Assembly: GCA_020062665.1 (NCBI GenBank)
Contig: JAGUVW010000005.1
Span: 1 to 45,963 of the forward strand
Reading direction: 5' to 3'
Origin: Pseudomonadales bacterium
GTDB lineage: Bacteria > Pseudomonadota > Gammaproteobacteria > Pseudomonadales > Ketobacteraceae
DNA: 45,963 nucleotides
The notes below the pieces were generated by a model. That model was not told the DNA's origin, did no database searches, and saw only the letters and a list, made by a program, of their open reading frames with translations. Each line of letters begins with the position of its first letter. Position 1 is the stretch's first letter. Position numbers and translations under genes: made by a program. This document shows positions 26,001 through 36,346 of the stretch, one piece after another.

Positions 26001-26363
26001 TTATGCCACGTGTGCTGTCAGCGAGTGACTGACCCGGTAGCGCACGGGCTGTTCGTTGAACAGAAAGTGGCGCCAGGCTTCGAAGCCGCCGTCCACGCTG
26101 TGGCAATGCTGAAAGCCGAAATCGGCGAACAGCTTGGCGAAGTCCTGGCTGCTGTTGCCGTGGTAGCAGTAGATGATGAGCTGGATGTCCTTGGGTGTGT
26201 GCTTGAGGAGCGTACGCAGATTGAAATCGTTGAGATGAATGGCACGGGGATGATGTTCCTGACAGAACGCACGGGCGTCGCGACAGTCCAGCAACAGGAC
26301 GTTGGCATGAGTTTCCAGCAGGGACTCGGCGTCATCCACACTGATGCACTTGATGTGATTCAT
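26001..26363 (-). CDS. rhdN: Rhodanese-like protein RhdN
   Basis: 120 aa, a single rhodanese domain like GlpE. The persulfide-forming Cys lies in IYCYHGNSSQ, with the LLDCRDARAFCQEHHPRAIH region before it. The enzyme would transfer sulfane sulfur. In Azotobacter, rhdN sits at the same place, after nifQ and before the glutaredoxin gene. ATG 26363 overlaps the nifQ stop (ATGA) and has GGAG eight nt upstream. Confidence 0.88.
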   Translation of the reverse strand: MNHIKCISVDDAESLLETHANVLLLDCRDARAFCQEHHPRAIHLNDFNLRTLLKHTPKDIQLIIYCYHGNSSQDFAKLFADFGFQHCHSVDGGFEAWRHFLFNEQPVRYRVSHSLTAHVA

Positions 26364-26914
26364 GATTCATCTCCGAAACAGTCGTGGTAGGTAGGACATT
26401 GCTCGCAGGTAGGAGAACGGCAGACATAGCCGCCCTCCTGCTCGCAGAGCTGTTTGTAGAAAAACTTCTTCCAGCGCATGTCGCGATCGTTGTGTTGTAC
26501 CAGCGAGGGGAAATTGTGTGTCAGCAATTGGCGCAGCTGATCACGGGATTGCATGCCCAGATCGCGCCACAGGTGTTCGCTGCCCAGGCTGGCGGCCGCC
26601 ACAATGTGTGCCATCAGGCGTTCGGACGCATGCCGGTGGGCGCGATGCTTAAGCAGAAGATTCACCAGATCCTGCCATTCGTCGCGACGCAATTCGAGCA
26701 GTTGTTGGCGTAGCTGGCCCTGTTCTGTGGTTGACGCGGTGTGGCCAGCAATCAGTTGCTGGTAGTCATGGGTGAACAAACCCAGCTGGTCAGGCAGGCA
26801 GGTGAGGCCTGTGCGCTGCGCCGCCAGAATCTGCTCGACAAAACGAGTGTTGGGATCGTCGTTGGAATGATACTCCGCTGTCGACCACCTTGTACGTGCC
26901 AGTGCGGCGCTCAT
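26360..26914 (-). CDS. nifQ: NifQ, molybdenum donor for FeMo-co synthesis
   Basis: 184 aa. The C-terminal cysteine motif CX4CX2CX5C (C-RSPT-C-EQ-C-PTYHD-C) is the signature of NifQ, which carries an Fe-S-Mo cluster and passes Mo to NifEN/NifH. The preceding WKKFFYKQLCEQEG segment also fits the family. The ribosome-binding site AAGGAG (eight nt before ATG 26914) lies inside the nifO remnant, whose TGA overlaps the nifQ ATG. Confidence 0.93.
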   Translation of the reverse strand: MSAALARTRWSTAEYHSNDDPNTRFVEQILAAQRTGLTCLPDQLGLFTHDYQQLIAGHTASTTEQGQLRQQLLELRRDEWQDLVNLLLKHRAHRHASERLMAHIVAAASLGSEHLWRDLGMQSRDQLRQLLTHNFPSLVQHNDRDMRWKKFFYKQLCEQEGGYVCRSPTCEQCPTYHDCFGDES

Positions 26915-26970
26915 GATCCAGACTCCTTGCTGCTGGGGCCAGGCTTTTCATAAAACAGGATGGTGGTCAT
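26911..26970 (-). pseudogene. nifO: Vestige of nifO (19 codons) between fdxN and nifQ
   Basis: A minus-strand frame from ATG 26970 to TGA 26911 encodes MTTILFYEKPG followed by eight residues. The first eleven match my recollection of the start of NifO (ArsC-like nitrogenase-associated protein), where the next residue is the conserved Cys; here it is Pro. GAGGAA lies eight nt upstream. Azotobacter has full nifO at exactly this place. The 3' codons supply the nifQ ribosome-binding site, so translation of the vestige may couple to nifQ. A leader peptide without ancestry is the alternative. Confidence 0.6.
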
Positions 26971-26980
26971 CGCATGTTCC

Positions 26981-27259
26981 TCAGCGGGCCTGGATTTCTC
27001 GCATCGCTTCGTCCATTTTTTCCGCTGGAATCCCGGTAAGTGAGCCGGGTGGATTCAGAGGCTCTCCAGCGGCGTCGAGGATCGCGGATTCGATGGGACA
27101 AATGCTGGCGCACTGGGCATCGGCATAGTCGCCTTCGCATTCCGTGCATTTACTGGGATTGATCTTGATGTGGGGAGTGGTGTGGTAGATGGCGTTGCTG
27201 GGACACACGTCCACGCACGCCCAGCAGTTGACGCAGAGGTCGACGATTTTCAGTGCCAT
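26981..27259 (-). CDS. fdxN: Ferredoxin FdxN (2x[4Fe-4S])
   Basis: 92 aa. The two cluster motifs are CVNCWACVDVCP and the longer-spaced C-TEC-EGDYADAQC-ASICP, the insertion pattern of nif-associated FdxN. In Azotobacter, FdxN lies downstream of nifB and is needed for NifB-co synthesis, probably as electron donor to NifB. Here it follows nifB by 74 nt. No ribosome-site oddity was noted. Confidence 0.93.
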   Translation of the reverse strand: MALKIVDLCVNCWACVDVCPSNAIYHTTPHIKINPSKCTECEGDYADAQCASICPIESAILDAAGEPLNPPGSLTGIPAEKMDEAMREIQAR

Positions 27260-27333
27260 GCCAGTACTCCTTCATGGGTGGTATCGGTGATCTGCGCGGG
27301 CGAGGTGAATGCCTGCACCCGCGCGTTGCTGCA

Positions 27334-28830
27334 TCAGCCCAGCATTTTCGTGGCAGGCGCTTCATCCAGTTTGCCGGCAGCGATCATTTCCTGGTAAACA
27401 GCCATGATGGCTTCTTCGATGGGTTCCATCGCGTGTTCGCCATTGGGGTGAATGCCGGCTTCCTCCAGTTGGCCCCAGGGCTCAAATCCGATCTTGGAGC
27501 ACAGCACCGCTTCGCAGCCTTTGAGTGCGCGAATGGAACCGCTGAGTGCGGATTCCTTTTCGCCGCAGGTGTCGTTACCGACGCAGTACTGATCCACTTT
27601 GCGGTGACTGATAAAGCGCACGCCATTGGTAGATGCTTCGTACACCAGAAATTCCTTGGCGTGGCCGAAATGCTGATTGATGACGCCGCCGCCACTGGTA
27701 GCGACGGCCATCAGTACCGCGCGATAGTGTTTGGTGCTGACACCGCCAGAGGCAGAGGGCACGCTCATGCCGGCAAGACGGGCCTTCTTTGCCTGCTTTT
27801 CTTCCAGTTCTTCCTTTATGGCGGCATGAATCACGGCGCGCTTTTCCATAGCAGCGCTGTAGTCGATGTCCATCATTTCGATCTTGTCCATGGTGAACTC
27901 CTCGCCACGGTCTTCACCCAGCAGACCCACCGCGTCGGCGCGACACTGACGACAGTGACGCATCATGTTCATGTCGCCGGCACAGGCATCCTGCAGATCC
28001 TGCAGTTCCTCCGGTTCCGGGCTGCGCTGGCCCATTACGCCGTAGAAGGTGCCGTGCTCGGCTTCGGCAATCAGCGGCATCACGTTGTGGAGGAAGGCGC
28101 CTTTTGACTTCACCACTTTGCTGACTTCTTTCAGGTGTTCATCGTTGACGCCGGGAATCAGCACGGAATTCACCTTTACCAGAATACCCCGCGCGATCAG
28201 CATCTCAAGGCCCTTCTGTTGCTGCTCGATCAGGATCTTGGCGGCCTTCTTGCCGCGAATGCGTTTGTTGTTCCAGTAGATCCAAGGATAGATCTTGGCG
28301 CCGATTTCCGGATCGACACAGTTGATGGTGATGGTGACGTGATCGATATTGTGCTTGGCGAGTTCATCGACCGCATCCGGCAATGCCAGGCCGTTGGTGG
28401 ATACGCACAGCTTGATGTCTGGGGCCTGTTCGCTGAGCTGACGGAAAGTAGAGAAAGTGCGCTCGGGATTGGCCAGTGGATCGCCGGGGCCGGCGATGCC
28501 GAGCACGGTCATCTGCGGAATGGTGGCTGCGACAGCCTTCACTTTCTTCACCGCCTGGTCCGGTGTCAGCAGCTCCGATACCACGCCGGGACGGCTTTCG
28601 TTGGCGCAATCATATTTGCGGTTGCAATAGTGGCATTGAATATTGCAGGCCGGTGCGACGGCTACATGCATGCGGGCAAAGTAATGGTGGGCGTCTTCGG
28701 AATAGCAGGGATGGTTGTGAACTTTCTCGCGGATGTGATCCGGCAGTTGCGACATCTGATTGTCGGTGGAGCCGCATCCACTGGATGAACAGCCGCCGCC
28801 ACTGGATTGCCCCATTACATTCAGTTCCAT
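27334..28830 (-). CDS. nifB: NifB, radical SAM FeMo-co biosynthesis protein
   Basis: 498 aa, the usual length for two-domain NifB. The radical SAM motif CX3CX2C (CNIQCHYC, Cys62, 66, 69) is followed by the YDCANESRPGV region. The C-terminal part, from about residue 345, is a NifX-like cofactor-binding domain with NQHFGHAKEF. NifB uses SAM to insert carbide and fuse clusters into NifB-co, the core of FeMo-co. GGAG lies nine nt before ATG 28830. It has its own sigma-54 promoter and NifA site and leads the nifB operon. Confidence 0.97.
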   Translation of the reverse strand: MELNVMGQSSGGGCSSSGCGSTDNQMSQLPDHIREKVHNHPCYSEDAHHYFARMHVAVAPACNIQCHYCNRKYDCANESRPGVVSELLTPDQAVKKVKAVAATIPQMTVLGIAGPGDPLANPERTFSTFRQLSEQAPDIKLCVSTNGLALPDAVDELAKHNIDHVTITINCVDPEIGAKIYPWIYWNNKRIRGKKAAKILIEQQQKGLEMLIARGILVKVNSVLIPGVNDEHLKEVSKVVKSKGAFLHNVMPLIAEAEHGTFYGVMGQRSPEPEELQDLQDACAGDMNMMRHCRQCRADAVGLLGEDRGEEFTMDKIEMMDIDYSAAMEKRAVIHAAIKEELEEKQAKKARLAGMSVPSASGGVSTKHYRAVLMAVATSGGGVINQHFGHAKEFLVYEASTNGVRFISHRKVDQYCVGNDTCGEKESALSGSIRALKGCEAVLCSKIGFEPWGQLEEAGIHPNGEHAMEPIEEAIMAVYQEMIAAGKLDEAPATKMLG

Positions 28831-28893
28831 GGTCTCTCTCCGGTACAGGCCCGACGCCGGGCACAGGGGTGAATCGGTTGGTCAGCGTAAAAT

Positions 28894-28909
28894 TGCAAAC
28901 CCTGTGCCG
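28894..28909 (-). promoter_or_regulatory. Sigma-54 (-24/-12) promoter of nifB
   Basis: On the minus strand the sequence reads CGGCAC-N5-TTGCA, a perfect core with correct GG to GC spacing. The predicted start of transcription is near 28883, leaving a leader of about 53 nt before nifB. Confidence 0.9.
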
Positions 28910-28961
28910 GAGAAATATCTGCCAGAAAATCAGAAAGTTGGTGAAAGCAAGGCAGCGTGTT

Positions 28962-28977
28962 TGTCGGGCTCCTCACA
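28962..28977. promoter_or_regulatory. NifA binding site upstream of nifB
   Basis: TGT-N10-ACA, the NifA upstream activator consensus, centred about 87 nt before the predicted nifB transcription start, a typical distance. Confidence 0.82.
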
Positions 28978-28984
28978 AATGAAA

Positions 28985-29018
28985 ATGCCGCCTGTGTATG
29001 GAGTACGACAGGCGGCAT
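28985..29018 (-). terminator. Terminator of nifLA
   Basis: An 11-bp perfect stem (28985-28995 with 29008-29018) lies just after nifA and is followed by a short T run on the minus strand. It separates the nifLA transcript from the nifB operon. Confidence 0.8.
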
Positions 29019-29036
29019 TGGCAGTGCAGCGCGTTT

Positions 29037-30617
29037 TCAGATCTTGCGCATGTTAATGTTGAGCGTCTGGATCCGATAGGCAATCTGGCGCGGCGTCATG
29101 CCCAGCAGGCGCGCGGCTTTGGCCTGTACCCAACCGGCCTGTTCCAGTGCTGCGATCACCCTTTCCCGCTCATCCATGTTTTCGCCGTTCAGATCGACTG
29201 ACTGTGTTGCCGAGGCTGCCAGGAGGGGGCGTGCGTCTTCGTCGAGTCCGCTCAGGGAAATCACGTCGCGATCCACCGTGCCGTCTTCGCTCATGATGGA
29301 GGCCCGTTCCAGACAGTTTTCCAGTTCGCGCACGTTGCCGGGCCAGCTGTATCCCGCTAGCAGGCGAATCGCGCTGTCGGTGAGGCGCAGCGGGCGGCCC
29401 TGGCGCTGGGCCACTTTCGACAGCAGGAATTCCGCCAGCTCTGGAACGTCGGCAATGCGTTCGCGCAGGGGTGGTACGCGAATGGCCATCACGTTGAGGC
29501 GATAATAGAGATCCTCGCGGAATTTGCCTTTGTCCACTTCCAGTTCCAGATCCCGATTGGTGGCGGCGACGACGCGCAGATTCACCTTGATGGTCTGGGT
29601 GCCGCCCACCCGCTCGAATTCACCTTCCTGCAGAATGCGCAGCAGCTTGGCCTGGAACATCGGTGAAATCTCGCCGATTTCATCGAGAAACAGTGTGCCG
29701 CCGTCCGCCTGTTCGAAACGTCCCTTGCGCATTTTAATGGCGCCGGTGAAGGCACCTTTTTCGTGGCCAAACAGTTCGGATTCCAGCAGGGTTTCAGGCA
29801 GTGCCGCGCAGTTCAGGCGGATGTAAGGTTGATGAGCGCGGGGCGAATTGTAGTGAATGGCGCTGGCGATCAGTTCCTTGCCAGTGCCGGACTCACCCAG
29901 AATCAGCACGGTGCTGTCCCACTTGGCGACGCGGCGAATCTGATCGAACACGCGTCGCATCGACGGCGTGCGTCCCACCACCATGTTTTCAAAGCCGAAC
30001 TGGGCTCGCACCTCGCGCCGCAGCTCGTCGCGCTCGTTGGCGATCTGTTCCCCGCGTTCCAGGTTGATGATCAGGCGCACGGTTTGCGACAGCAGATTCG
30101 CCACGGTTTCCATGAAACGGGCACGTTCCGGCAGCAGATCGTCTGCGGGTGTGCCGGGTTGGGCGGCGAGCACGCCGATGGTCTGGCCGTCGGTGCCTTT
30201 GATGGGCACGCCGACAAATGGCAGTTCCAGATCGTACAGCGCCAGCTTGTCCAGAAAGCGTGGCTCAGACGAAATGCGTCCGAGCACGATGGAGTTGCCG
30301 TGGCTCAGGATGCGTCCAATAATGCCTTCGCCGCTGCGATAGCGCACCGAGCCAGAGGCTTTGTTGACGGAGCCGGAGTCGCTGTGTATTGCGCTGATCT
30401 GCACGGAGCTGTTGTCGGAGTCGGAAATGGACACCAGGCCGTGCTGCATGGCCGCGTCATCGTGCAACACCGCCAGCACTTTGGCCAGCGTGTCCTCGAT
30501 GTTGTCGGAGCGGCACAGAATCCGTGAAATCTGGCTGAGTGCACCCACCTGCTTTTCGAATAACTCCGCGCGGCTGATCGAATGTCCAACGTTGCGCATG
30601 TACGTCGTTGAATTCAT
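29037..30617 (-). CDS. nifA: NifA, sigma-54-dependent activator of nif genes
   Basis: 526 aa. An amino-terminal GAF domain (about residues 20-190) is followed by the AAA+ domain with Walker A GESGTGKE (about 240-247) and the sigma-54 contact motif GAFTGA (about 287-292), then a Fis-type helix-turn-helix at the C-terminus (AARLLGMTPRQIAYR). The linker between the AAA+ and DNA-binding parts lacks the cysteine cluster found in oxygen-sensitive NifA, which fits control by NifL. It lies 15 nt downstream of nifL. It should bind the TGT-N10-ACA sites near nifB and in the nifL-rnfA gap. Confidence 0.97.
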   Translation of the reverse strand: MNSTTYMRNVGHSISRAELFEKQVGALSQISRILCRSDNIEDTLAKVLAVLHDDAAMQHGLVSISDSDNSSVQISAIHSDSGSVNKASGSVRYRSGEGIIGRILSHGNSIVLGRISSEPRFLDKLALYDLELPFVGVPIKGTDGQTIGVLAAQPGTPADDLLPERARFMETVANLLSQTVRLIINLERGEQIANERDELRREVRAQFGFENMVVGRTPSMRRVFDQIRRVAKWDSTVLILGESGTGKELIASAIHYNSPRAHQPYIRLNCAALPETLLESELFGHEKGAFTGAIKMRKGRFEQADGGTLFLDEIGEISPMFQAKLLRILQEGEFERVGGTQTIKVNLRVVAATNRDLELEVDKGKFREDLYYRLNVMAIRVPPLRERIADVPELAEFLLSKVAQRQGRPLRLTDSAIRLLAGYSWPGNVRELENCLERASIMSEDGTVDRDVISLSGLDEDARPLLAASATQSVDLNGENMDERERVIAALEQAGWVQAKAARLLGMTPRQIAYRIQTLNINMRKI

Positions 30618-30632
30618 GTTTTGGCTGCTCTC

Positions 30633-32537
<1,905 letters not shown>

Positions 32538-32551
32538 TCAGACAAATCCAG

Positions 32552-32567
32552 TGGCATGCTTGATGCA
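32552..32567 (+). promoter_or_regulatory. Sigma-54 promoter of rnfABCDGEH-nafY
   Basis: TGGCAT-N5-ATGCA, with GG and GC at correct spacing; it differs from the consensus at two less-conserved positions. Predicted transcription start near 32578, 47 nt before rnfA. Confidence 0.82.
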
Positions 32568-32624
32568 ATTAAGCATTTCAGTGTGGCGTTGTGTCTTCAC
32601 GCATTGCAACGAGGTTTGCTGAGT

Positions 32625-33206
32625 ATGGAATACCTGATGCTGTTGATTGGAACCGTGCTGGTCAACAACGTCGTTTTGGTGCGTTTTCTGGGCCTGTGTC
32701 CGTTTCTGGGCGTGTCGTCAAAGTTGAGCACGGCAGTGGGAATGAGTGCGGCCACCACCTTCGTCATGACGCTGGCGGCGTGCAGCAGCTGGATGCTGGA
32801 GCACTGGATGTTGCAGCCGCTCGATATCGGTTTTCTGCGTATTCTCGCCTACATTCTGGTGATCGCTGGCGTCGTGCAGTTTACCGAAGCGGTTATTCGC
32901 AAAACGTCGCCGCATCTCTATAAGTCCCTGGGTATTTATCTGCCGCTGATTACCACCAATTGCGCGGTGCTCGGCGTGCCGCTGATCAGTGTGCGCGCGC
33001 AACAGAGTTTTATGGAAAGCCTGATCTTCGGATTGGGTTCGGCAGTGGGATTTTCACTGGTAATGCTGATATTTGCCGGTATGCGCGAACGGCTGGCGCT
33101 GGCGGATGTGCCCAAGTCCTTTGCCGGTGCGCCGGTGGCATTGGTGACAGCCGGATTGCTGGCGCTGACTTTTATGGGATTTGGCGGCCTGGTGCATGTC
33201 GAATGA
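32625..33206 (+). CDS. rnfA: RnfA, ion-translocating electron transport subunit A
   Basis: 193 aa from ATG 32625, the standard RnfA length; GAGG at 32611-32614 supports the start. It is an all-helical membrane protein with the family sequences [16 protein letters not shown] and [13 protein letters not shown]. In RnfA and RnfE these two Cys-containing motifs hold a buried [2Fe-2S] cluster between the two subunits. The complex uses the membrane potential to push electrons to low-potential ferredoxin or flavodoxin for nitrogenase. Confidence 0.96.
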   Translation: MEYLMLLIGTVLVNNVVLVRFLGLCPFLGVSSKLSTAVGMSAATTFVMTLAACSSWMLEHWMLQPLDIGFLRILAYILVIAGVVQFTEAVIRKTSPHLYKSLGIYLPLITTNCAVLGVPLISVRAQQSFMESLIFGLGSAVGFSLVMLIFAGMRERLALADVPKSFAGAPVALVTAGLLALTFMGFGGLVHVE

Positions 33207-33245
33207 AGAAATTCTGGACGGAATCACAGAACGGCGAGGTGTGAA

Positions 33246-33773
33246 ATGTTGATGGCTACCTTGATGTTGGGCGGATTGGGAATCGCGCTGGGATTGTTGC
33301 TGGGAGTGGCGGCACGGGTGTTCGCGGTGGAAGGAGAAAACCCACTGGTGAAACAGATTGAATCCCTGATGCCGGGCAGTCAGTGTGGCCAGTGCGGATT
33401 CCCCGGCTGCTCTGCAGCGGCGACGGCACTGGTGGAAGGTGAAGCTGCCATCAATTGTTGTCCACCGGGTGGCCGCGCATTGGTGGAACAGCTTGCCACG
33501 CTTCTGGGGGTTAGTGCGGACTCTGCCGGTGCTGCACCGGTGCCGATGGTGGCATCAATCAACGAAGCCGAATGCACGGGCTGCACGCGCTGTTATCGCG
33601 CCTGTCCCACCGATGCCGTGGTGGGCGCCAACGGCCAGATTCACGTGATTCTGCAGGCAGCCTGTACAGGGTGCGCAAAGTGCGCTGAAGCCTGTCCGGA
33701 AAATTGCGTCAGCCTGCACCCGGAACCCATCACGCTTGATACCTGGCATTGGTCGAAGCCGCAGGCAGCATAA
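33246..33773 (+). CDS. rnfB: RnfB, iron-sulfur subunit
   Basis: 175 aa. An amino-terminal membrane helix is followed by a cluster domain (GSQCGQCGFPGC, plus NCCPPGG) and two ferredoxin-type [4Fe-4S] motifs, CTGCTRCYRACP and CTGCAKCAEACP. RnfB is the cytoplasmic electron outlet that reduces ferredoxin. It lies 39 nt after rnfA, with GAGG upstream of ATG 33246. Confidence 0.96.
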   Translation: MLMATLMLGGLGIALGLLLGVAARVFAVEGENPLVKQIESLMPGSQCGQCGFPGCSAAATALVEGEAAINCCPPGGRALVEQLATLLGVSADSAGAAPVPMVASINEAECTGCTRCYRACPTDAVVGANGQIHVILQAACTGCAKCAEACPENCVSLHPEPITLDTWHWSKPQAA

Positions 33774-33800
33774 CGCCGCTTACCGGCAGGAGTCGTGAAC

Positions 33801-35258
33801 ATGTTGAAGTGGTCGGGCGTGAAAGGCGGTGTGCATCCGGATACACACAAGGATCGTTCTGCCGCGTTGAAAATCGTGCAGGCGTCGTTGCCGGATTGTG
33901 TGATCCTTCCATTGCGACAGCATGCTGGCGCGGATGCCATTCCTCTGGTGAAGCCCGGCGACAGCGTGCTGAAGGGCCAGCTGATCGCTGCCGCCGGCAC
34001 CGAAGTGTCGGCGCCGGTACACGCCTCTACATCGGGCCGCGTACGCAAGATTGGCCCGGTGCAGGCGCCGCATCCCTCTGGTCTTGCTGCCGATGCGATT
34101 GTGATCGAATCGGATGGCGACGATCGCTGGATCGACCTGGACATGCCTGACGATCCTTTTTCCCAGGCTCCCATGGAGTTGGCCGAGCGCGTGGCCCGGG
34201 CTGGCATCGTGGGCATGGGCGGCGCCATTTTTCCCGCAGCGGTGAAGCTCAAGCAAGGTGCCAGACATGAAATCAAAACCGTGCTGGTGAATGGTAGCGA
34301 ATGCGAGCCCTACCTCACGACTGATGATCGTCTGATGCGGGAGCGTGCGGAGCAGATTGTTGATGGCGCTCGTCTGATCCAGCACATACTGCGCGCTTAT
34401 CGCATCGTCATCGCCATCGAAGACAACAAGAGCGAAGCCATTGCCGCCATGCGCGCGGCGGCAGAACCCTTTGGCGCCATTGAAGTGGAGGTCACGCCCA
34501 CGCTTTATCCCATGGGTTCTGCCAAGCAGTTGATTCAGGAGATCACCGGCCACGAAGTGCCGGCAGAGGGCCGCAGCACGTCGGTCGGCGTGCTGGTGCA
34601 TAACGTGGGCACGGTGTATGCGATTCAACAGGCCTTGCGCTTTGGGCGCCCGCTGATTTCCCGCGTGGTGACGGTGGCGGGCGGCTGCATCAAAAGTCCG
34701 CGCAATGTGGAAACTGTCATCGGCGCACCGGTGCAGCATCTCATTGATGCTTGCGGCGGCCTGACCGACGAGCCTGCACAGCTGCTGCTGGGCGGGCCGA
34801 TGATGGGCGTGACGCTGCCCTCCACGCAGGTGCCGGTTATCAAAGGCGCTACCGGCGTTCTGGCCTTGCAGCGCAGGGAGGTGTCCCGTGCCACTGAGTC
34901 GCCTTGCATTCGCTGCGCGCGCTGTGTGCAGGCCTGCCCGATGGGATTGCTGCCGCTGGAAATGGCGCGGCGTGCAAAGGTGGATGATCTCGATGGTGCC
35001 GATGCTGCCGGTCTGAAGGATTGTATCCTCTGCGGTTCCTGCGCCTATGTCTGTCCGTCGCACATTCCGCTGGTGCAGTATTTTCAGTACGCCATGGGTG
35101 AACAGGATGCCCGCAAAAACGCCGCGCGCAAAAACGATTACACCCGAATGCTGATGGACGCGCGCAACGCGCGCCTGGAAAAAGAGGTTGCCGCCAAGGC
35201 CGCGGCAAAGGCCGCCAAAAAATCCCGTGCTTCCAGCACGTCGGAGTCAGCGCCATGA
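33801..35258 (+). CDS. rnfC: RnfC, NADH-binding iron-sulfur subunit
   Basis: 485 aa from ATG 33801, eight nt after AGGAG; a GTG at 33795 is too close to that site. The NADH/FMN-binding loop GMGGAIFPAAVK and the KTVLVNGSECEPYL segment match RnfC and the NuoF family. Two C-terminal [4Fe-4S] motifs are CIRCARCVQACP and CILCGSCAYVCP. The tail is a short Ala/Lys-rich segment, much shorter than the long repeat tail of E. coli RsxC. RnfC is the electron entry point from NADH. The stop overlaps rnfD (ATGA). Confidence 0.95.
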   Translation: MLKWSGVKGGVHPDTHKDRSAALKIVQASLPDCVILPLRQHAGADAIPLVKPGDSVLKGQLIAAAGTEVSAPVHASTSGRVRKIGPVQAPHPSGLAADAIVIESDGDDRWIDLDMPDDPFSQAPMELAERVARAGIVGMGGAIFPAAVKLKQGARHEIKTVLVNGSECEPYLTTDDRLMRERAEQIVDGARLIQHILRAYRIVIAIEDNKSEAIAAMRAAAEPFGAIEVEVTPTLYPMGSAKQLIQEITGHEVPAEGRSTSVGVLVHNVGTVYAIQQALRFGRPLISRVVTVAGGCIKSPRNVETVIGAPVQHLIDACGGLTDEPAQLLLGGPMMGVTLPSTQVPVIKGATGVLALQRREVSRATESPCIRCARCVQACPMGLLPLEMARRAKVDDLDGADAAGLKDCILCGSCAYVCPSHIPLVQYFQYAMGEQDARKNAARKNDYTRMLMDARNARLEKEVAAKAAAKAAKKSRASSTSESAP

Positions 35259-36346
35259 CGCCCCGTTCATCACCGCACGCGCACGCCGGTTCCAGCGTCA
35301 ATCGCATCATGCTGGATGTGTGTCTGGCATTGATTCCCTGCACCAGCGTGGGGTTCTATCTGTTTGGTTGGCCTGCGGCGTATCTCTGGTTGGTCACCTG
35401 CGCGGCAGCTGTGGCGACGGAAATAGTGTGTCTGCAATTGCGTGGCAGGCCGGTGAATACCGTGCTCGACGGTTCGGCCCTGCTCACGGGCTGGCTGATT
35501 GCGCTCACGCTGCCGCCCTGGGCGCCGTGGTGGATCGGCGTGGGCGGATCGCTGTTCGCCATCGCCATCGGCAAGCAGTTGTATGGTGGTGTGGGCATGA
35601 ACCTGTTCAACCCGGCGATGCTGGCGCGGGTTGGTTTGCTGATCGCGTTTCCGCTGCAGATGACCACCTGGATTCAACCATTGCCACTGGCCGGGTTGAC
35701 ATATCCGGATGCGCTGGAAGGTTTGCGCATCACCTTTGAACCTGCCACCCGCATCGATGGCTATACCGGCGCCACGGCGTTAGGTGAACTGAAAACGGCG
35801 CTCACGCTGAAACAAACGGCGCCCGATATTCTGGCGGAACATTTTGTCTGGTGGCAGTCACTGTTCGGGCTGCATGCCGGCAGCCTGGGTGAAACATCGG
35901 AACTGCTGGTGTTGCTGGGTGCAGCGTGGCTGCTCTGGCGTCGCATCATCAGCTGGGAAATTCCCGTGGCATTGCTGTTGACGCTCGCGATGCTGGCCAC
36001 CGTTGCCAGCATAGTGAATCCCCTTCAGCAGGCTGGGCCGCTGTTTCATCTGACCTCTGGCGGTGTGCTGCTCGGCGCGTTTTTCATCGCGACCGATCCG
36101 GTGACATCACCCATCAGTCGCACGGCAAAACTGCTGTTCGGTGCCGGCTGCGCGGTGGTGATTTTTGTGGTGCGGGTATGGGGTGGCTTTCCAGAAGCAG
36201 TGGGCTTTGCCGTGTTGTTCATGAATGCACTGACACCGCTACTCGACACAGCATTCAAACCACGGGTCTATGGCCGCACCCATCGTGGCAAGCCGCTGCC
36301 GGTCACCCATGCCAAAGTCGTCGTGAATCACGGGAGAAAATCATGA
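35255..36346 (+). CDS. rnfD: RnfD, FMN-carrying membrane subunit
   Basis: 363 aa with about ten hydrophobic segments. The covalent FMN site appears as DGYTGATALGE, where the Thr of the TGAT motif is the attachment residue. Other family features are the MNLFNPAM and ATDPVTSPIS sequences. It starts at ATG 35255, overlapping the rnfC stop, and ends overlapping the rnfG start, so rnfC, rnfD and rnfG are translationally coupled. Confidence 0.95.
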   Translation: MTPRSSPHAHAGSSVNRIMLDVCLALIPCTSVGFYLFGWPAAYLWLVTCAAAVATEIVCLQLRGRPVNTVLDGSALLTGWLIALTLPPWAPWWIGVGGSLFAIAIGKQLYGGVGMNLFNPAMLARVGLLIAFPLQMTTWIQPLPLAGLTYPDALEGLRITFEPATRIDGYTGATALGELKTALTLKQTAPDILAEHFVWWQSLFGLHAGSLGETSELLVLLGAAWLLWRRIISWEIPVALLLTLAMLATVASIVNPLQQAGPLFHLTSGGVLLGAFFIATDPVTSPISRTAKLLFGAGCAVVIFVVRVWGGFPEAVGFAVLFMNALTPLLDTAFKPRVYGRTHRGKPLPVTHAKVVVNHGRKS

